64,000 bases of DNA from Gracilaria vermiculophylla. Lineage: Eukaryota > Rhodophyta > Florideophyceae > Gracilariales > Gracilariaceae. The notes beneath the pieces were generated by a model, which saw only the letters and a list, made by a program, of their open reading frames with translations, did no database searches and was not told the DNA's origin. The stretch is taken from contig JAHNZQ020000277.1 of NCBI GenBank assembly GCA_019155205.2, positions 1,270,272-1,334,271 on the forward strand. The letters run 5' to 3'. Each line of letters starts with the position of its first letter. The stretch's first letter is position 1. Both the position numbers and the translations under genes were made by a program. Below are positions 10,130 through 21,116 of the stretch, piece by piece.

Positions 10130-11629
10130 ATGCGCTCGAAAGAAACATCAGATTTGTCCATGTCCAGCGCCAGAAATGGGGCTCACCCCGTTGAGAGGAA
10201 AACGATCAAAATTGACACCACGCCATCTAAGCGCTTTTTGCTCCCACGGAAGAAACGCTACGAACCACAATACGCACATATATACTTCTGTCGCTTAATA
10301 GCTCTTCGTCCTGCAGTACAAACTGCGGCTCATGCTAGTTTCGGACCACCGTCAGAAAAACTGTTCTACGCAAATCGAATCGTGAATGTTTCGAGTGAAA
10401 ATGCACAAGATGTCGAAACGGTCATCATTGGTGTTGTATACCGGCAAATGCAGAAGCCGAGCATCCTCGCTCTCTATGAACAGCCCAGTCATGACCTGAT
10501 ACCCTCCCCGCCGCGTCGTTCTTCTACTCCGTATCCTGGGTCGAGTGATTCCGTAGTTCTCGAAGATGAGAATGGTAGATGCACGTTAGATGTGTCTGCG
10601 CTACACCCCATGCCAGACTCGTTCGTCACGGGCTTTGTTGTTGCTGTGAAGGGGGCGGAAGATCAAGTGACGGGTACATTCAAAGTGTCTGATTTTTGTT
10701 CCGTCATGCCTGCGCCACAGAAGGCTTTAAAAGAGCTGCAAGGAGATTCTTACATATGCCTGCTGTCGTCGCTATCTCTAAGCACTCCTTCATTCGCACC
10801 AGAAATCTTGGCGGAATTCCTAAAGGGAAACACCTTGGAAGAAGATGAAGGATTTCAGAGGAATATTGTTGCAGTGGTCATTGCGGGGAACCTCATTGGT
10901 CATGTCGAAGCTGCACCAGTGCATAAACCGTTAGCGGTCGGGGACAAAGAGAGAATTGCATCGCCTATGGTGGATGCAGACAGGTTTTTATCCGGACTTG
11001 CCAGTGCGATACCTGTTTTCCACATGGCTGGTGAAAAAGATCCCACCAACTACTTGCTTCCACAGCAACCATTGCATCGCTGCCTGTTGCCAAGCTCTGC
11101 GCGCAATGCCAACTTCAAACGCGTTGCTAATCCTTTCGCATGTGAGTTTGGTGGACGGTTGTTGTTGGCCACATCTGGCCAGAATGTGAGCGACTTTGCC
11201 CTGTACGAAACGCAGCAGAGTAAAGAAGGTAATGACGAAACGACGAATATGGAGGACGCTGAAAAGGCCTATGAACCCAGTGGGGAGAGGGTTACGGATA
11301 TTCTTGAAAGCATGCTGAAGAACAGACATGTTGCACCGACATGTCCCGACACTCTTGGTTCATACCCATTCTACGAAAAAGATCCGTTTGTTGTCGAGAG
11401 CACACCGCATATATTTATAGCCGGAAATCAAAAGGAGTTTGGAACAAAAACCATGAAGGTGCGGAGCGAGGCCTCACAGCAAAGCGATGAGCAAACGAAT
11501 GTCGATAGAGACTTGAATGGGTCGGTGAGGCTGATTTCTGTGCCACGGTTTGACTCCACTGGCCAGGCCGTGTTTGTAAACTTGAAGAATATGGACTGCA
11601 CAATAAGAGAATTCGGTGTGGCAATGTAG
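10130..11629 (+). CDS. POLD2: DNA polymerase delta small (regulatory) subunit, POLD2/p50
   Basis: A B-subunit of replicative polymerase delta that bridges the catalytic subunit and POLD3. About 500 residues are open from the first in-frame ATG at 10130. The match starts with the RYEPQYAHIYFCRLIAL segment, equal to the conserved RQYAHIY-type entry to the OB fold. It continues with VIAGNLIGH, GEKDPTNYLLPQQPLHR, ATSGQNVSDF, CPDTLGSYPFYEKDPF and a closing VPRF..TGQAVFVNL, all in the order of the inactive calcineurin-like phosphoesterase domain. An alternative start is the ATG at 10020 in another frame: its KNKRESASIYPPYQPIDL resembles the plant POLD2 N-terminus, so a short intron or frame change between about 10107 and 10230 is plausible. 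Two decayed partial copies lie downstream. Confidence 0.92.
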   Translation: MRSKETSDLSMSSARNGAHPVERKTIKIDTTPSKRFLLPRKKRYEPQYAHIYFCRLIALRPAVQTAAHASFGPPSEKLFYANRIVNVSSENAQDVETVIIGVVYRQMQKPSILALYEQPSHDLIPSPPRRSSTPYPGSSDSVVLEDENGRCTLDVSALHPMPDSFVTGFVVAVKGAEDQVTGTFKVSDFCSVMPAPQKALKELQGDSYICLLSSLSLSTPSFAPEILAEFLKGNTLEEDEGFQRNIVAVVIAGNLIGHVEAAPVHKPLAVGDKERIASPMVDADRFLSGLASAIPVFHMAGEKDPTNYLLPQQPLHRCLLPSSARNANFKRVANPFACEFGGRLLLATSGQNVSDFALYETQQSKEGNDETTNMEDAEKAYEPSGERVTDILESMLKNRHVAPTCPDTLGSYPFYEKDPFVVESTPHIFIAGNQKEFGTKTMKVRSEASQQSDEQTNVDRDLNGSVRLISVPRFDSTGQAVFVNLKNMDCTIREFGVAM

Positions 11630-13269
11630 GACATCTGCCCACAACGGGTGAAATGGGGCTGTATTCAACAAGGAAAATGGAAACGCCGCTACATAGGCAA
11701 CGGAATTATGGAATAGTGGAGTGGGACAAACAGAGACTTGTGAGGATCTGTGTCAACTGTCGAATGTTGAACAATATGCTCGGATTATGACTATTGGTTC
11801 TCATATTGGTTTGCGACCTGTGGAAGGCTACGTGCTTGAGCCGTTAATGTTCTACCAGGCATTGGATAGCATCAGAGAGTATCTTGTTCGCGACAAGTGG
11901 AAAGTCCGAAGTGGAGGTTTGTTACAATCCCTTCTCATGGTACCCTTACGTGTTGGACGTTTGGCTAAGACATCACAGAAGCTAATTCGGTTGGTTGCAA
12001 AGTCCTCATCGCCGTCATGTTCGGAGTTGGTGTCGAGAACCTACTAGTCTCGTCCCCACATCGCCAGAGGGTATCTATAAAGGAAACTTAAGCAAGAGGT
12101 CCATGAGACTTCAAGAGCTCTACAGCTCTCAGTGTTTCCGAGCGCTCAAACTTATGGACCGTGTTGGTCTCATATGCTGTTGAGTGGTGTTGGGGATACT
12201 TCTCTTGGTATCGGATTGGATATTTGATATATGTAGAGTGAGTTCTGACATCTCTGTAGAAGTGTGCCTAGCTTGTAGCACGAATGTTATTCCCATTCCG
12301 GCATTTTGCATCTGTTTCTCGTTTGAACGTATCCTAAACCGTTGCAAACTCCTTTGTAGTTGGTCAAAGTGACCTGCGTTTATACACATATTTAGTTGGC
12401 TAGCGATCCGTTGACATTCTTTATTCGGGAAGAAAACAACCGCTTCAACATAGTGGATTGCCGCAGTGCTGTTGATGAAAATTGCAATTGCTTGTATTCT
12501 TCATGTCACAGTGTTCCAACTTGCATGATTTGGGAAGAGGGTCTTGCATATTGTGCGATACTGAGCGAGGAGGGGAGTTTTGATGTCATACTTCCACCTA
12601 CGAAGAGGTTGCTCAGGGCTACACTTGTTTTACGCATTCTTATGCTACTGATACTTTCGACTGTAAATTCGGTACAGAAAATGATGCTGCGATACGTAGA
12701 CAGTAATGATAGAGAAAACCTGGTGTTTCCATGAAATGAACTCGTCATATTTCTCTCTTTTACTCTACTAAAGTAATTGGCACCGAGATAACTACCGGTT
12801 TCCATACAACGCCAACGCCAAGAAGCCTTCTTCATCATTCATTGATTGACCACAGGTACGGTAGAAAAAAAAAAAACAGAAAGGGAGTTGGCATGTTTGC
12901 CAGTTTTGCTTCATTACAATTGATTTATCTATGAGGAATATCTGAGCCTCAGGTAAGGTATGTGTCGACAAACAACATCTTTCATCGGCTTTAAATAAAA
13001 TCGTTCATTTTCCAAGTGCCCAAGATTCTTTTGTCCAATTTCCTCGCCTACACTGCAACACAGTTGAGTAGCAAGAGTTTCCGATTTCGGATTCGGACAG
13101 CAAAACGTTATGAGTATTAAACCATGACAATCGGCGGTAGAAAATGGCCAGAATATAAAGCTGAAAGTTAGCAAAGCACTCGAACTAGCAGGATAATGTT
13201 TTGCAACGATAGAGCCAGAACGGGTTTATGGCGCTCACTGTGGCTTTAAAAAAAGAAAAGAACAGCGCC
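11630..13269. repeat. POLD2 3' flank, unit A of a dispersed repeat
   Basis: No convincing gene is present; a 108-codon frame at 11721-12047 is unrecognised. The segment from about 12660 to 13215 is recognisably homologous to 14283-14320 plus 15070-15590, and its start to 20955-21016. Shared landmarks are the GTCATATTTCTCTC / GTCACGTTTCTGTC stretch, a TACCGGTTTCCAT stretch, a GTTGGCATGTTT stretch and a poly-A-rich tract near 12866. The parent POLD2 and this flank were therefore duplicated together. A TATGGCGCT / AGCGCCATA inverted pair near 13226-13271 marks the junction with unit B. Confidence 0.65.
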
Positions 13270-14040
13270 ATAAAAGGAACTGGCTTATCTTACAAGAGAC
13301 TCATTCACATTCCTGTTCTCTTCCTGTTGTAAATTCACTTTTGGGACATTCTTTACGAGCACTTGAAAGAAGATGAAGAATTAATTGTGAGAAGGATATT
13401 TCGGTAAGTGGTCGTTGCAGTCGTTGCGGGGAGTTTCATGGGATTGTTTGAAAGCTTCGCTTGTGGTTAAAAGTCTTTGCGAGTGTGGACAAGGAGAGAA
13501 GTGGGCCGTCCGCAGTGGGCACAGACAGGCTTTTATCCGGACTTGTCATTTGGTTGGTGGAAACGATCGCACGAAGTACTTGCTTCCACAGCATCGGTTG
13601 AATTGCTGCGCGTTGGCAGGCTCTGTGCACATTGCCAACTTCGAGCGTGTTGCTAATCCTTTTGCACGTGTGTTTCGTGAAAGGTTGTTGTTGGACAGAT
13701 CTGGCCCGAGTGTGAGCGATTTTGCGCCGTGCGAGACTGAGTAACGCAGAAAAGGCAACGACGACATAACGAGCTTGGGGGATGCGGAGGAGAGCCATGA
13801 AGCGAGGGAGGGGAGGATTCGCGACACTCTTGAAAGCATGCTGAAAGACAGACATAGTGCACCGACATGTCCTGATAGCCTTGGCCCACGTTCATTGTAA
13901 GAAAGGGATCCGTTTTGCTCTCGAGAACACACCATGTATATTCATCACCGGAAAATGAGAGAGAGTTTGCAACAATAACTACGAAGGTGCGGAGCGAGGC
14001 CTGACTGCAAGGCGATGAGCAGCCAAACGTCGATAGGGGC
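13270..14040 (+). pseudogene. POLD2 partial pseudogene, copy B
   Basis: Nucleotide-level copy of the POLD2 3' half. The segment covering the phosphoesterase core is recognisable (13540-13744: KYLLPQHRLN, NFERVANPFARVF, SVSDFAPCETE). It is followed by a stop at 13742 and frame breaks, then TCPDSLGP with a stop, matching TCPDTLGSYPFY of the parent. Sequence upstream (13270-13540) corresponds to the parent's 10720-11020 with indels. Copies B and C share many differences from the parent, so they derive from one intermediate copy. No function is expected. Confidence 0.85.
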
Positions 14041-14320
14041 TCCAGGGGATCGGAGATCGTGAATATTTTGTCTTCTTCTTACCGCTATGCAATCCGCGAC
14101 AACGAGATCAAGAGAATCAGCCTGCAACTGATCAATGTTCATGGATTCTATCCCAAACTCTCCGAGACAACCCCCGGAAAACACCCAAGCCCCAGGCTTC
14201 TCTGCCATGTTAATGAGAGTTGCAGGGTATGCGTACTGCGTACGAGAGCATACCTGTCTCGCGCTGTTAACATTGGCTGCGAATATTGTTGTATAGTAAT
14301 GATAAAGAAAAACTGGCGTT

Positions 14321-15069
14321 TACTTGTTCTTCGTCTTCTTCATAATTATGAGTAGCTTTACGTTGATTATTCGTAAGGCACAGGGGCCGCTAGACACCCC
14401 CAACAACTTACAAAGCGCCCCAAGAAAACCTAGTCACTACATGCAGATAGATAACTGTGGTACGCTCACTTCGCGACTACCTTGTTTTGCAAAGACCGCA
14501 TTGGACCCCTTAGGTGTTCTCGGAAACGCAAGCATTTCGTCACCGAAGCTTATCGCCTTCCGATCGCCCTTCCTTCACGTTCACCGCTTCTTTGACTTCT
14601 CTTGAGCTCTTCGGCAGAGCGGCACACCACGACAAGGGGCTTACACCGTGCCACATTATGCCGCACGGGAGGTTATGCGACATTCTATTATTCGGTCCTC
14701 ATACCTTCGGCGAGACCAAAGAAAAGAACAGCCAATCGCTTCACATCAGTTACCGATCCTGGACAAGCACAAAATAGAAATTCCGAGGAAACCCCTGCAG
14801 AAGACCCCGACTCAGTTACCTCCATGGGAACCACTCCATGACGGGGAAGAAGCGCAGGTAAACAACGGTAGAATCACCACCCGCTGCTTAGCTCGTGGCT
14901 TACTGCTTTCGTACAGGTAGACGGGAGGCCTATTAGCGACGTATCTCCAAGGTCTGCGATGATGACCGGCTAGCAGATTGGTCGCCAAGACGAGTTTAGC
15001 GATTTCCCGAGTCCGGAAGGGCGGCCGGTGCGCCGATCACCCATCCGAGTTTTAGGACATCCCGAGTCC
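14321..15069. mobile_element. About 0.75-kb insertion flanked by a near-perfect 10-bp duplication
   Basis: In unit C the sequence AACTGGTGTTTACATG is continuous (about 20978-20993). In unit B it is split: AACTGGCGTT at 14311-14320, then about 749 bp of unrelated sequence, then AACTGGTGTT at 15070-15079 and the rest of the flank. This is the footprint of an insertion with a 10-bp target-site duplication (one mismatch). I see no clear terminal inverted repeats or transposase, so the class is unknown. Confidence 0.55.
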
Positions 15070-15551
15070 AACTGGTGTTCACATAAAATCACCTCGTCAC
15101 GTTTCTGTCTTTTAGTGTACCGTAGTAGTTGGCACCCAAGTAAATACCGGTTTCCATTCAAAGCCAAAGCGAAACAACTACCTTTATCGTTCATTGGTTG
15201 ACCAGAGGTACGGTGAAAAAAAGAAAAATAAGAAAAGCAGTTGGCATGTTTTCCACTTATGCTTCATTACCATTGATCAATCTAGCGGAAATATGAGAGC
15301 CTCAGATAAGTGTTGACAAACAACGTTGTTGATCGGCTTTATATCTAGTAGAGTCCAATTTCCAAGTGCTTGTAATCCTGTTGTCCAAATTCGTCATTCG
15401 AAGTGCATGGAAAAGAAAACAAAGTTGGTTAGTAAAAGTGTGCGCTTCCAATGTCGCAGAAAAACGTTAATGAATACTAAACCTTTCGAACCTGTAGCAG
15501 ATAGTAGCCAGAATAGAAAGTTAGAAACCCACTCGCACCAGCAGGACAACA

Positions 15552-15870
15552 TTTTACAACGGCAGCGCCGGAACTGCTTTTACAACCTGCATGGTGAGTA
15601 GAAAGATAATACCCTGGAAATCGGGGAGCAGGAAAAATTTTTACAACGGCAGCACCGGAAACTGTTTTCACAACCTGCAAGCTGGGACTACGGACGGACA
15701 AGCTGGAAAAGGAAAGCAGGAAAAGGTTTTACAACGGCAGCACCGGAAACTGTTTTCACAACCTGCAAGCTGGGACTACGGACAACCTGGGACTACGAAC
15801 AAGCTGGGAAAAGGAAGCAGGGAAGAATTTTACAACGGCAGCACCGGAAATGTTTTTACAACCTGCGGGG
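15552..15870. repeat. Minisatellite, about 87-bp unit, four copies
   Basis: The phrase TTTTACAACGGCAGC starts at 15552, 15639, 15727 and 15828, giving periods of 87, 88 and 101 bp. Each unit continues with CCGGAA..TGTTTT, ACAACCTGC and, in the middle units, AAGCTGGGACTACGGAC. The last unit is longer because of a partial internal duplication of CTGGGACTACG. Confidence 0.85.
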
Positions 15871-16279
15871 ATTGTTGAGGACGATTGCACACATTCCGCA
15901 GAACAGAGAGTGAGCGGGAGTGGTATTTATACAAAACTGAAAACAACTTGCTGACAATTGTTCTCACTCTCTGTGTAGCTCTCATTGCACTGATTTCCAT
16001 TGGAAAACGTATTTTGGCCACGTATTCGTATATCTACGTACATGAATTGGAGAGTTGTGTACTTAGTATTGCGTGGAAGTGTCTGTTTTATGCAACTACG
16101 AAGAAGAAGGTGCAATTATTTCCAATACGTGAGGGAGAGAACAAAAATCACACTTACTCCCGTTTGGGGAATGTCCTCTAATTGAATTGGTTTTGCATTT
16201 GACGGACAATGTCAGGTTGAATGATATGTTGATTGTGTCTTTGACCAGGCAAGCTTAGCATTCCACAATCGTAGACTTT

Positions 16280-16415
16280 GCCTTGTGCAGCTGGTGGTAA
16301 GAAAGGTTTAGAGAATTGTCCGTGAGCCCATTGTTCTTTGAGGGGTTTAGTTGTTAGTGGTAATTTGTTTGTATCATGCAGCATTCTTTTCGAGCAACAC
16401 TCGGACCTTGTCTTT
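16280..16415 (+). repeat. Direct repeat (unit B copy)
   Basis: About 136 bp that recur with one visible mismatch at 21117-21253. Divergence begins right after the shared GGACCTTGT. It belongs to the POLD2-derived duplication. Confidence 0.9.
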
Positions 16416-17556
16416 GACTCACTACTACTTTTGTTTGTAATGTGTGTTTTGCATGTTTGTCAATCAGACTTGCCTCCTTTTGAAATTGAAAAAGGAGGAG
16501 ATGGTGACTGTGTGCAGTCTTGCGGGAAACGTTTCTCGTATGAGTCTGTGAAATGGAGAGCATGAATGCAGTTCTGTCGTTGTTGTTCTTGTGTAAGTTT
16601 ATTTATTTCTATGGATGTGGCTTTGTGAGGTCCTTTATTTTGCAGCTTCTGAACACCATCACCACGATTCTCATCAACGAAACTACAAGCTACACCAACA
16701 AGCCCAAGTTTTTGTTTCCATGGCGATCATGGCGGCACCCAGCTGCAGAGACAAAAACGCTGTCGTACACGGGTTAGGTTGGACTTTCTGTGCACTACGA
16801 CCATCCTGTCTACTGCTCACAAGTGTTGAAGCAATAATGGTATCAAGAGACCGATAACGGTAGCAGACTATCGGAAGGCAAGCAACACTTGTCGTCAAAG
16901 TTAAGAACCCAAAGCAGCAAGTTGACGACAGATATGTCGGTAGACACTGCCAAAAATTGTCGCAATCAAACGCACAACGCCTATATATACTTTGAGAACG
17001 CAACTACTGTCTCAGATTTACACAGTTCCTTCATGACCGTGGGGTGATGGGGCAAATGCTCTTCTGTTGACGGTCATCTACTTCTGGAGAGGTTTTTTTG
17101 TTACAGTACTGGCTCGTAGAGCAAACGGCGTAGAGCTGCTTCTCAAACTGTTTGTTGATGTGCATGTATAACATGGGTATATCTCTGTGTGCACAACCAC
17201 GGTACGAGATAACGAGAGGATGACGCTCTCTCTCCTCGAGAGGACAACAACGCCAAGAGAGTCCTTAAAGTGAGGCACCATGTGGCGGTCGTTCCCGGTG
17301 CACACAACTTGGCATGGCAGTGTAGTACGCCATTATGCAGTGCTGCGACCCGGGGCGTTGTTGAAATCGCCCAGGCGGTCTTTGCACAGAATGCGTCAAC
17401 ACCAAAGTACTCGGAAAACACAGAGATGAATTTGCGCTCCACATCAACCTCCAAACGTTGCTTATGTCGTGGCTACGTAGTCAATATAAGCAACATGTAT
17501 ACAAGGCCAATGCTGTTGTCGCTGGCTTTTCATTTGTTGCCCAGATTGTGGTGGTC

Positions 17557-17628
17557 GCATATCTCTGAGTCGGACCTCCAAGCCGTGGTGGTAGCATATC
17601 TCTGAGTCGGGCCTCCAAGCCGTGGAAC
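17557..17628. repeat. Tandem duplication, 37-bp unit
   Basis: GCATATCTCTGAGTCGG followed by CCTCCAAGCCGTGG occurs at 17557 and again at 17594, with one or two substitutions. Confidence 0.85.
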
Positions 17629-17685
17629 CGCTCTCAAGCAGTACACACGCAATCGGACACTATGAACACTGCTTTCAAAGTGGAC

Positions 17686-17781
17686 GGCTCACTGTACAGA
17701 CGGCTCACTGTACAGACGGCTCACTGTACATACGGCTCACTGTACAGACAGCTCACTGCACAGACGACCCACTGAGAAGAT
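17686..17781. repeat. 16-bp tandem repeat, six units
   Basis: GGCTCACTGTACAGAC starts at 17686, 17702, 17718 and 17734. Two degenerate units follow at 17750 and 17766. The first four are almost identical, so the array is young. Confidence 0.9.
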
Positions 17782-19298
17782 GGCTGTACCTTTGCTTTTA
17801 CGACAGATGAAGTCGAGAGTTGACAGAATTTTCTGGGTGCTGCGCCAGATTCTTCACCCTAGAGACGATCCAAGAAGATCTCAGCGTTTCGTTCAGTCTC
17901 GTCGAATGCATCAGAAAAGTAGCGCAAGTGGTTCAGACTAACCATGACTGTCGCTGTGTCTCTTGGCAACACAGGATGGTGGTAGAGTACGTACAGAGGC
18001 TTCTGTCAAAGCGTGCGGCTCCGGCGATGACTTTTGATGAAAAAGCCCAGACGTTTGACAGCATACGAAAGCAACACGTGCAACAAAAAGGTGGCCGTTG
18101 TCGGTAGCAACGTGCAACAGCAGATGACACGATCCTCAAAAGCCCAAGGCCTCTTTAAACAGTTACATAACAGCGTCACAGGCGCTTTTGCTTTCCACTC
18201 ACCCTACTGGATTCCATTCACTTCGTTCCTTACGATAAATCAAACACCAACATGAACCTCTCGCTTTAAAGAAGGAAAAGGACAAACAGAACAAGTTGAG
18301 CACGCTTGAGAATCATAGGCGATACAACTTCTATTATGTTGAGGTTTTGTGCTGTTTCAGTCAGTTGGAAGACTGCAACACAATCGCTAAGGCTCTGTCG
18401 GGTGTTTTGTTTCTTAATGCCAACATCTGCATTAGTAACCCTCGAACGACATAGTTTGCAAAAAAAAAGAGAGTGGCCGTCAATTGCGTTTCGACAACAA
18501 TTGTTTTGTGGTGGTCAGCGGGGGAGCGAACTCCCTCCCCTTTTATCACTCAAAAGGGTTCAAAGCGACGGAGCATGTTGACATCAAAAGGACCTCATTT
18601 CTTCATTTCATTTTGATGTACAGTTGGGAAAACTAGCTGGGATATCGCAGACGAGTCTTGTTAAAGAGCCTGCGCATGAAACTGCAGCACTACACAGCCT
18701 CTTTCTCTACTCCAAGGGGATTGGATGGGGATGCCCACTTTTGATTGAAGAAGAGGGAAGCGGCCGTGAAGCGGGAACATGTTTGTCGACGGCACAAGTG
18801 TTTTGCTCCGCAGCCGGAGAGTACTGGAAAGAAAGTTTTCCCAGTATGTATGAGAGCGGTAGTATGTAAACGGTAGTATGTGAGCGGTACAAATGAGTTT
18901 GTGAATGAGATAAGTTTTATATTGTTAGCTGCAGCGGATATTTTTCTACAGGGGGGCATTTGTTCTGACAAGGGAATCAAGGAAGGGCTGGACTCGCAAC
19001 GGCCGAAACGCTTGGACCGGCGATTATCTGTATGCCAAAACAAACGGATGACGGAGGGCGGTGAACGAAAGCGCAGCGGCTTGAAAGGCGCCCCAGAGCG
19101 CAGCAATCGACGCGACGAGTGCACGCGCCACACATACGTTCAAAGCAAACAAGGATACAGGCAAGTGTACTTTGAGACGGGTGTTCACACGTCTCTGGGT
19201 TGGTTAGCCACGCCGTGCAGCCCCTCATACAAGCCGGCGCCATTGGCTGCGCAACGGGACATGGTTTACCGCGACTGGCTGTGTGGCTCCGCAACACT

Positions 19299-19431
19299 CT
19301 CTATCAACAACAGACTTTGACTTGCACTTTAAATGAGTAGAATCGACCAACAGTGATAACGCTCAGCGCGTTATCAATGTTGCTCGATTCTACTCATTTA
19401 AAGTGCAAGTCAAAGTCTGTTGTTGATAGAG
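19299..19431. repeat. 133-bp fold-back palindrome
   Basis: Two 64-bp arms (19299-19362 and 19368-19431) flank a 5-nt loop TCAGC. The outer 48 bp of each arm are perfect reverse complements; the inner 16 bp have two mismatches. As RNA or single-stranded DNA it would form a very stable hairpin. It encodes nothing recognisable. Confidence 0.95.
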
Positions 19432-19704
19432 ACGAGCAGCAAGGCATTCAAAGCTCGTCCTCCAACATCCCAGTAAGTAAGTAACAACAGTAATCTTACG
19501 TCATCATGGCTATCAACAACGGTTACTAGCTAGCTAGGCCGTGCGTGTTATGAGACAACTGTCTCCATTTCTTACCGACGGCAATACAAGCTGCCGCTCT
19601 TGCCGGTTGCGGGTCAATGTCGGAGATGAAGTACAGTGTATACCGATTTATGGAAATCAAATTATGAATCAAATTATTTTGAATGAATATTGGGCGAGTA
19701 CTCT

Positions 19705-20660
19705 CGCTTTGCATGATCAGCCCAGACGATGAGCTCACAACGGCACCAGCGCGATGCAATGCCACTGCTATGCGACGCCACCGTGTACCATGGATCGAAT
19801 GATTCCGTGATTCCGAAGAAGAACATGGTAGATGCGCTTTAGAAGTTTACCAGCGCTGGAATCGGTGGCGGATCCGTTCGTCAAGGGGATTTGTTGTCGC
19901 AGGGAATGGAGCGCAAGATAAGGTACCTGGGTGCATGTAACACGTCAGGTGTATGATTTTTGCTCGGTCATGTATGCGCCACAGAAGGAACTGGCTTGTC
20001 TTCGAGGAGAGTCATTCACATTCCTGTTCTCTTCCTGTTGTAAATTCACTTTTGGGACATTCTTTACGGAAACGTCTTGGAAGAAGATGAAGGATTGTGA
20101 GAAGGATATTTCGGTAAATGGTCGTTGCGGTCGTTGCGGGGAGTCTCATGGGCTTTTTTGAGAGCTGCGCTTGTGGTTAAAAGTGTTTGCGATTGCGGAT
20201 AAGGAGAGAAGTGGGCCGTCCGCAGTGGGTACAGAAAGGCTTTTATCCAGACTTGTCATTGCGATACATGTGATCCACATGTATCTCAATGACAAGTCTG
20301 GATAAAAGCCTGGTTGGTGGAAACGGTCGCAAGAAGTACTTGCTTCCACAGCATCGGTTGGATTGCTGCGCGTTGGCAAGCTCTGTGCGCATGGCCAACT
20401 TCGAGCGTGTTGCTTATCCTTTTGCACGTGCGTTTGGTGAAAGGTTGTTGTTGGACAGATCTGGCCCGAATGTGAGCGATTTTGCGCCATGCGAGACGGA
20501 GTAAAGCAAAAACGGCATTGACGACATAACGAGCTTGGGGGATGCGGAGGAGAGCCATGAAGCGAGGGAGGGGAGGATTCGCGACACTCTTGAAAGCATG
20601 CTGAAAGACAGACATAGTGCACCGACATGTCCCGATCACACAAACGTCGATAGGCGCTCC
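19705..20660 (+). pseudogene. POLD2 partial pseudogene, copy C
   Basis: A longer decayed copy than B. It starts near the parent's SILALYEQPS segment (19705-19730), passes through the VMPAPQK region (about 19970-19995) and runs to TCPD near 20630. KYLLPQHRLD and NFERVAYPFARAF are visible at 20335-20440, ending at a stop near 20502. It is about 90% identical by eye to copy B where they overlap, but is interrupted by an inverted duplication at 20237-20311. Confidence 0.85.
20237..20311. repeat. 75-bp inverted duplication inside copy C
   Basis: Arms of 36 bp (20237-20272 and 20276-20311) with one mismatch and a 3-nt tip. Parent POLD2 and copy B have only the left arm, so the right arm is an added reverse copy that returns to the direct sequence at GGTTGGTGG. 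Confidence 0.95.
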
Positions 20661-20761
20661 AGGGGATTGGAGATCGTGAATATTTTGTCTTCTTCCAAAC
20701 GCTGTGCAGTCTGCGACAACGAGAACGAGAGAATCAGCTTGCAACTGATCAATGTTCATGG

Positions 20762-20858
20762 ATTCTATCCCAAACTCTCAGAGAAAACCCAAGGAAAAAA
20801 CCCAAGCCTCAGGCTTGGGTGTTTTCCGGGGGTTGTCTCGGAGAGTTTGGGATAGAAT
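20762..20858. repeat. 97-bp inverted duplication in unit C flank
   Basis: Two 48-bp arms around a single loop base (20810), with five mismatches. The right arm, read in reverse complement, equals unit B (about 14149-14196). The left arm carries A where B and the right arm have C at all five mismatches. Confidence 0.95.
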
Positions 20859-21016
20859 GGGACTTCTCTGCCATGTTAATGAGAGTTGAAGGGTATGCGT
20901 ACTGCGTACGAGAGCATACTTGTCTCGCGCTGTCAACATTGGCTGCGAATATGGTTGTATAGTAATGACAAAGAAAAACTGGTGTTTACATGAAATCAAC
21001 TCGTCACGTTTCTGTC

Positions 21017-21116
21017 NNNNNNNNNNNNNNNNNNNNNNNNNNNNNNNNNNNNNNNNNNNNNNNNNNNNNNNNNNNNNNNNNNNNNNNNNNNNNNNNNNNN
21101 NNNNNNNNNNNNNNNN
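21017..21116. other. Assembly gap (100 N) within unit C
   Basis: A placeholder-length gap. By comparison with unit B it should contain sequence homologous to about 15100-16280, so its true size may be near 1.2 kb or different. Confidence 0.9.

Larger units (their letters stand above)
14041..16415. repeat. Unit B 3' flank of the POLD2-derived module
   Basis: Homologous to the flank of unit A and to 20660-21253 of unit C. It contains the 0.75-kb insertion and the minisatellite listed separately. No gene is supported. A minus-strand frame at 16178-16384 reads smoothly, and its first 35 codons recur in unit C, but its identity is unknown. Confidence 0.55.
16416..19298. other. Gene-poor stretch with short tandem repeats
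   Basis: Frames up to about 147 codons occur on both strands, for example 17143-17454 minus, 17820-18107 plus and 18880-19320 plus. None shows a domain or a signal I recognise, and several overlap on opposite strands. An imperfect hairpin CCTCCTTTT / AAAAGGAGG lies near 16470-16497. Confidence 0.4.
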
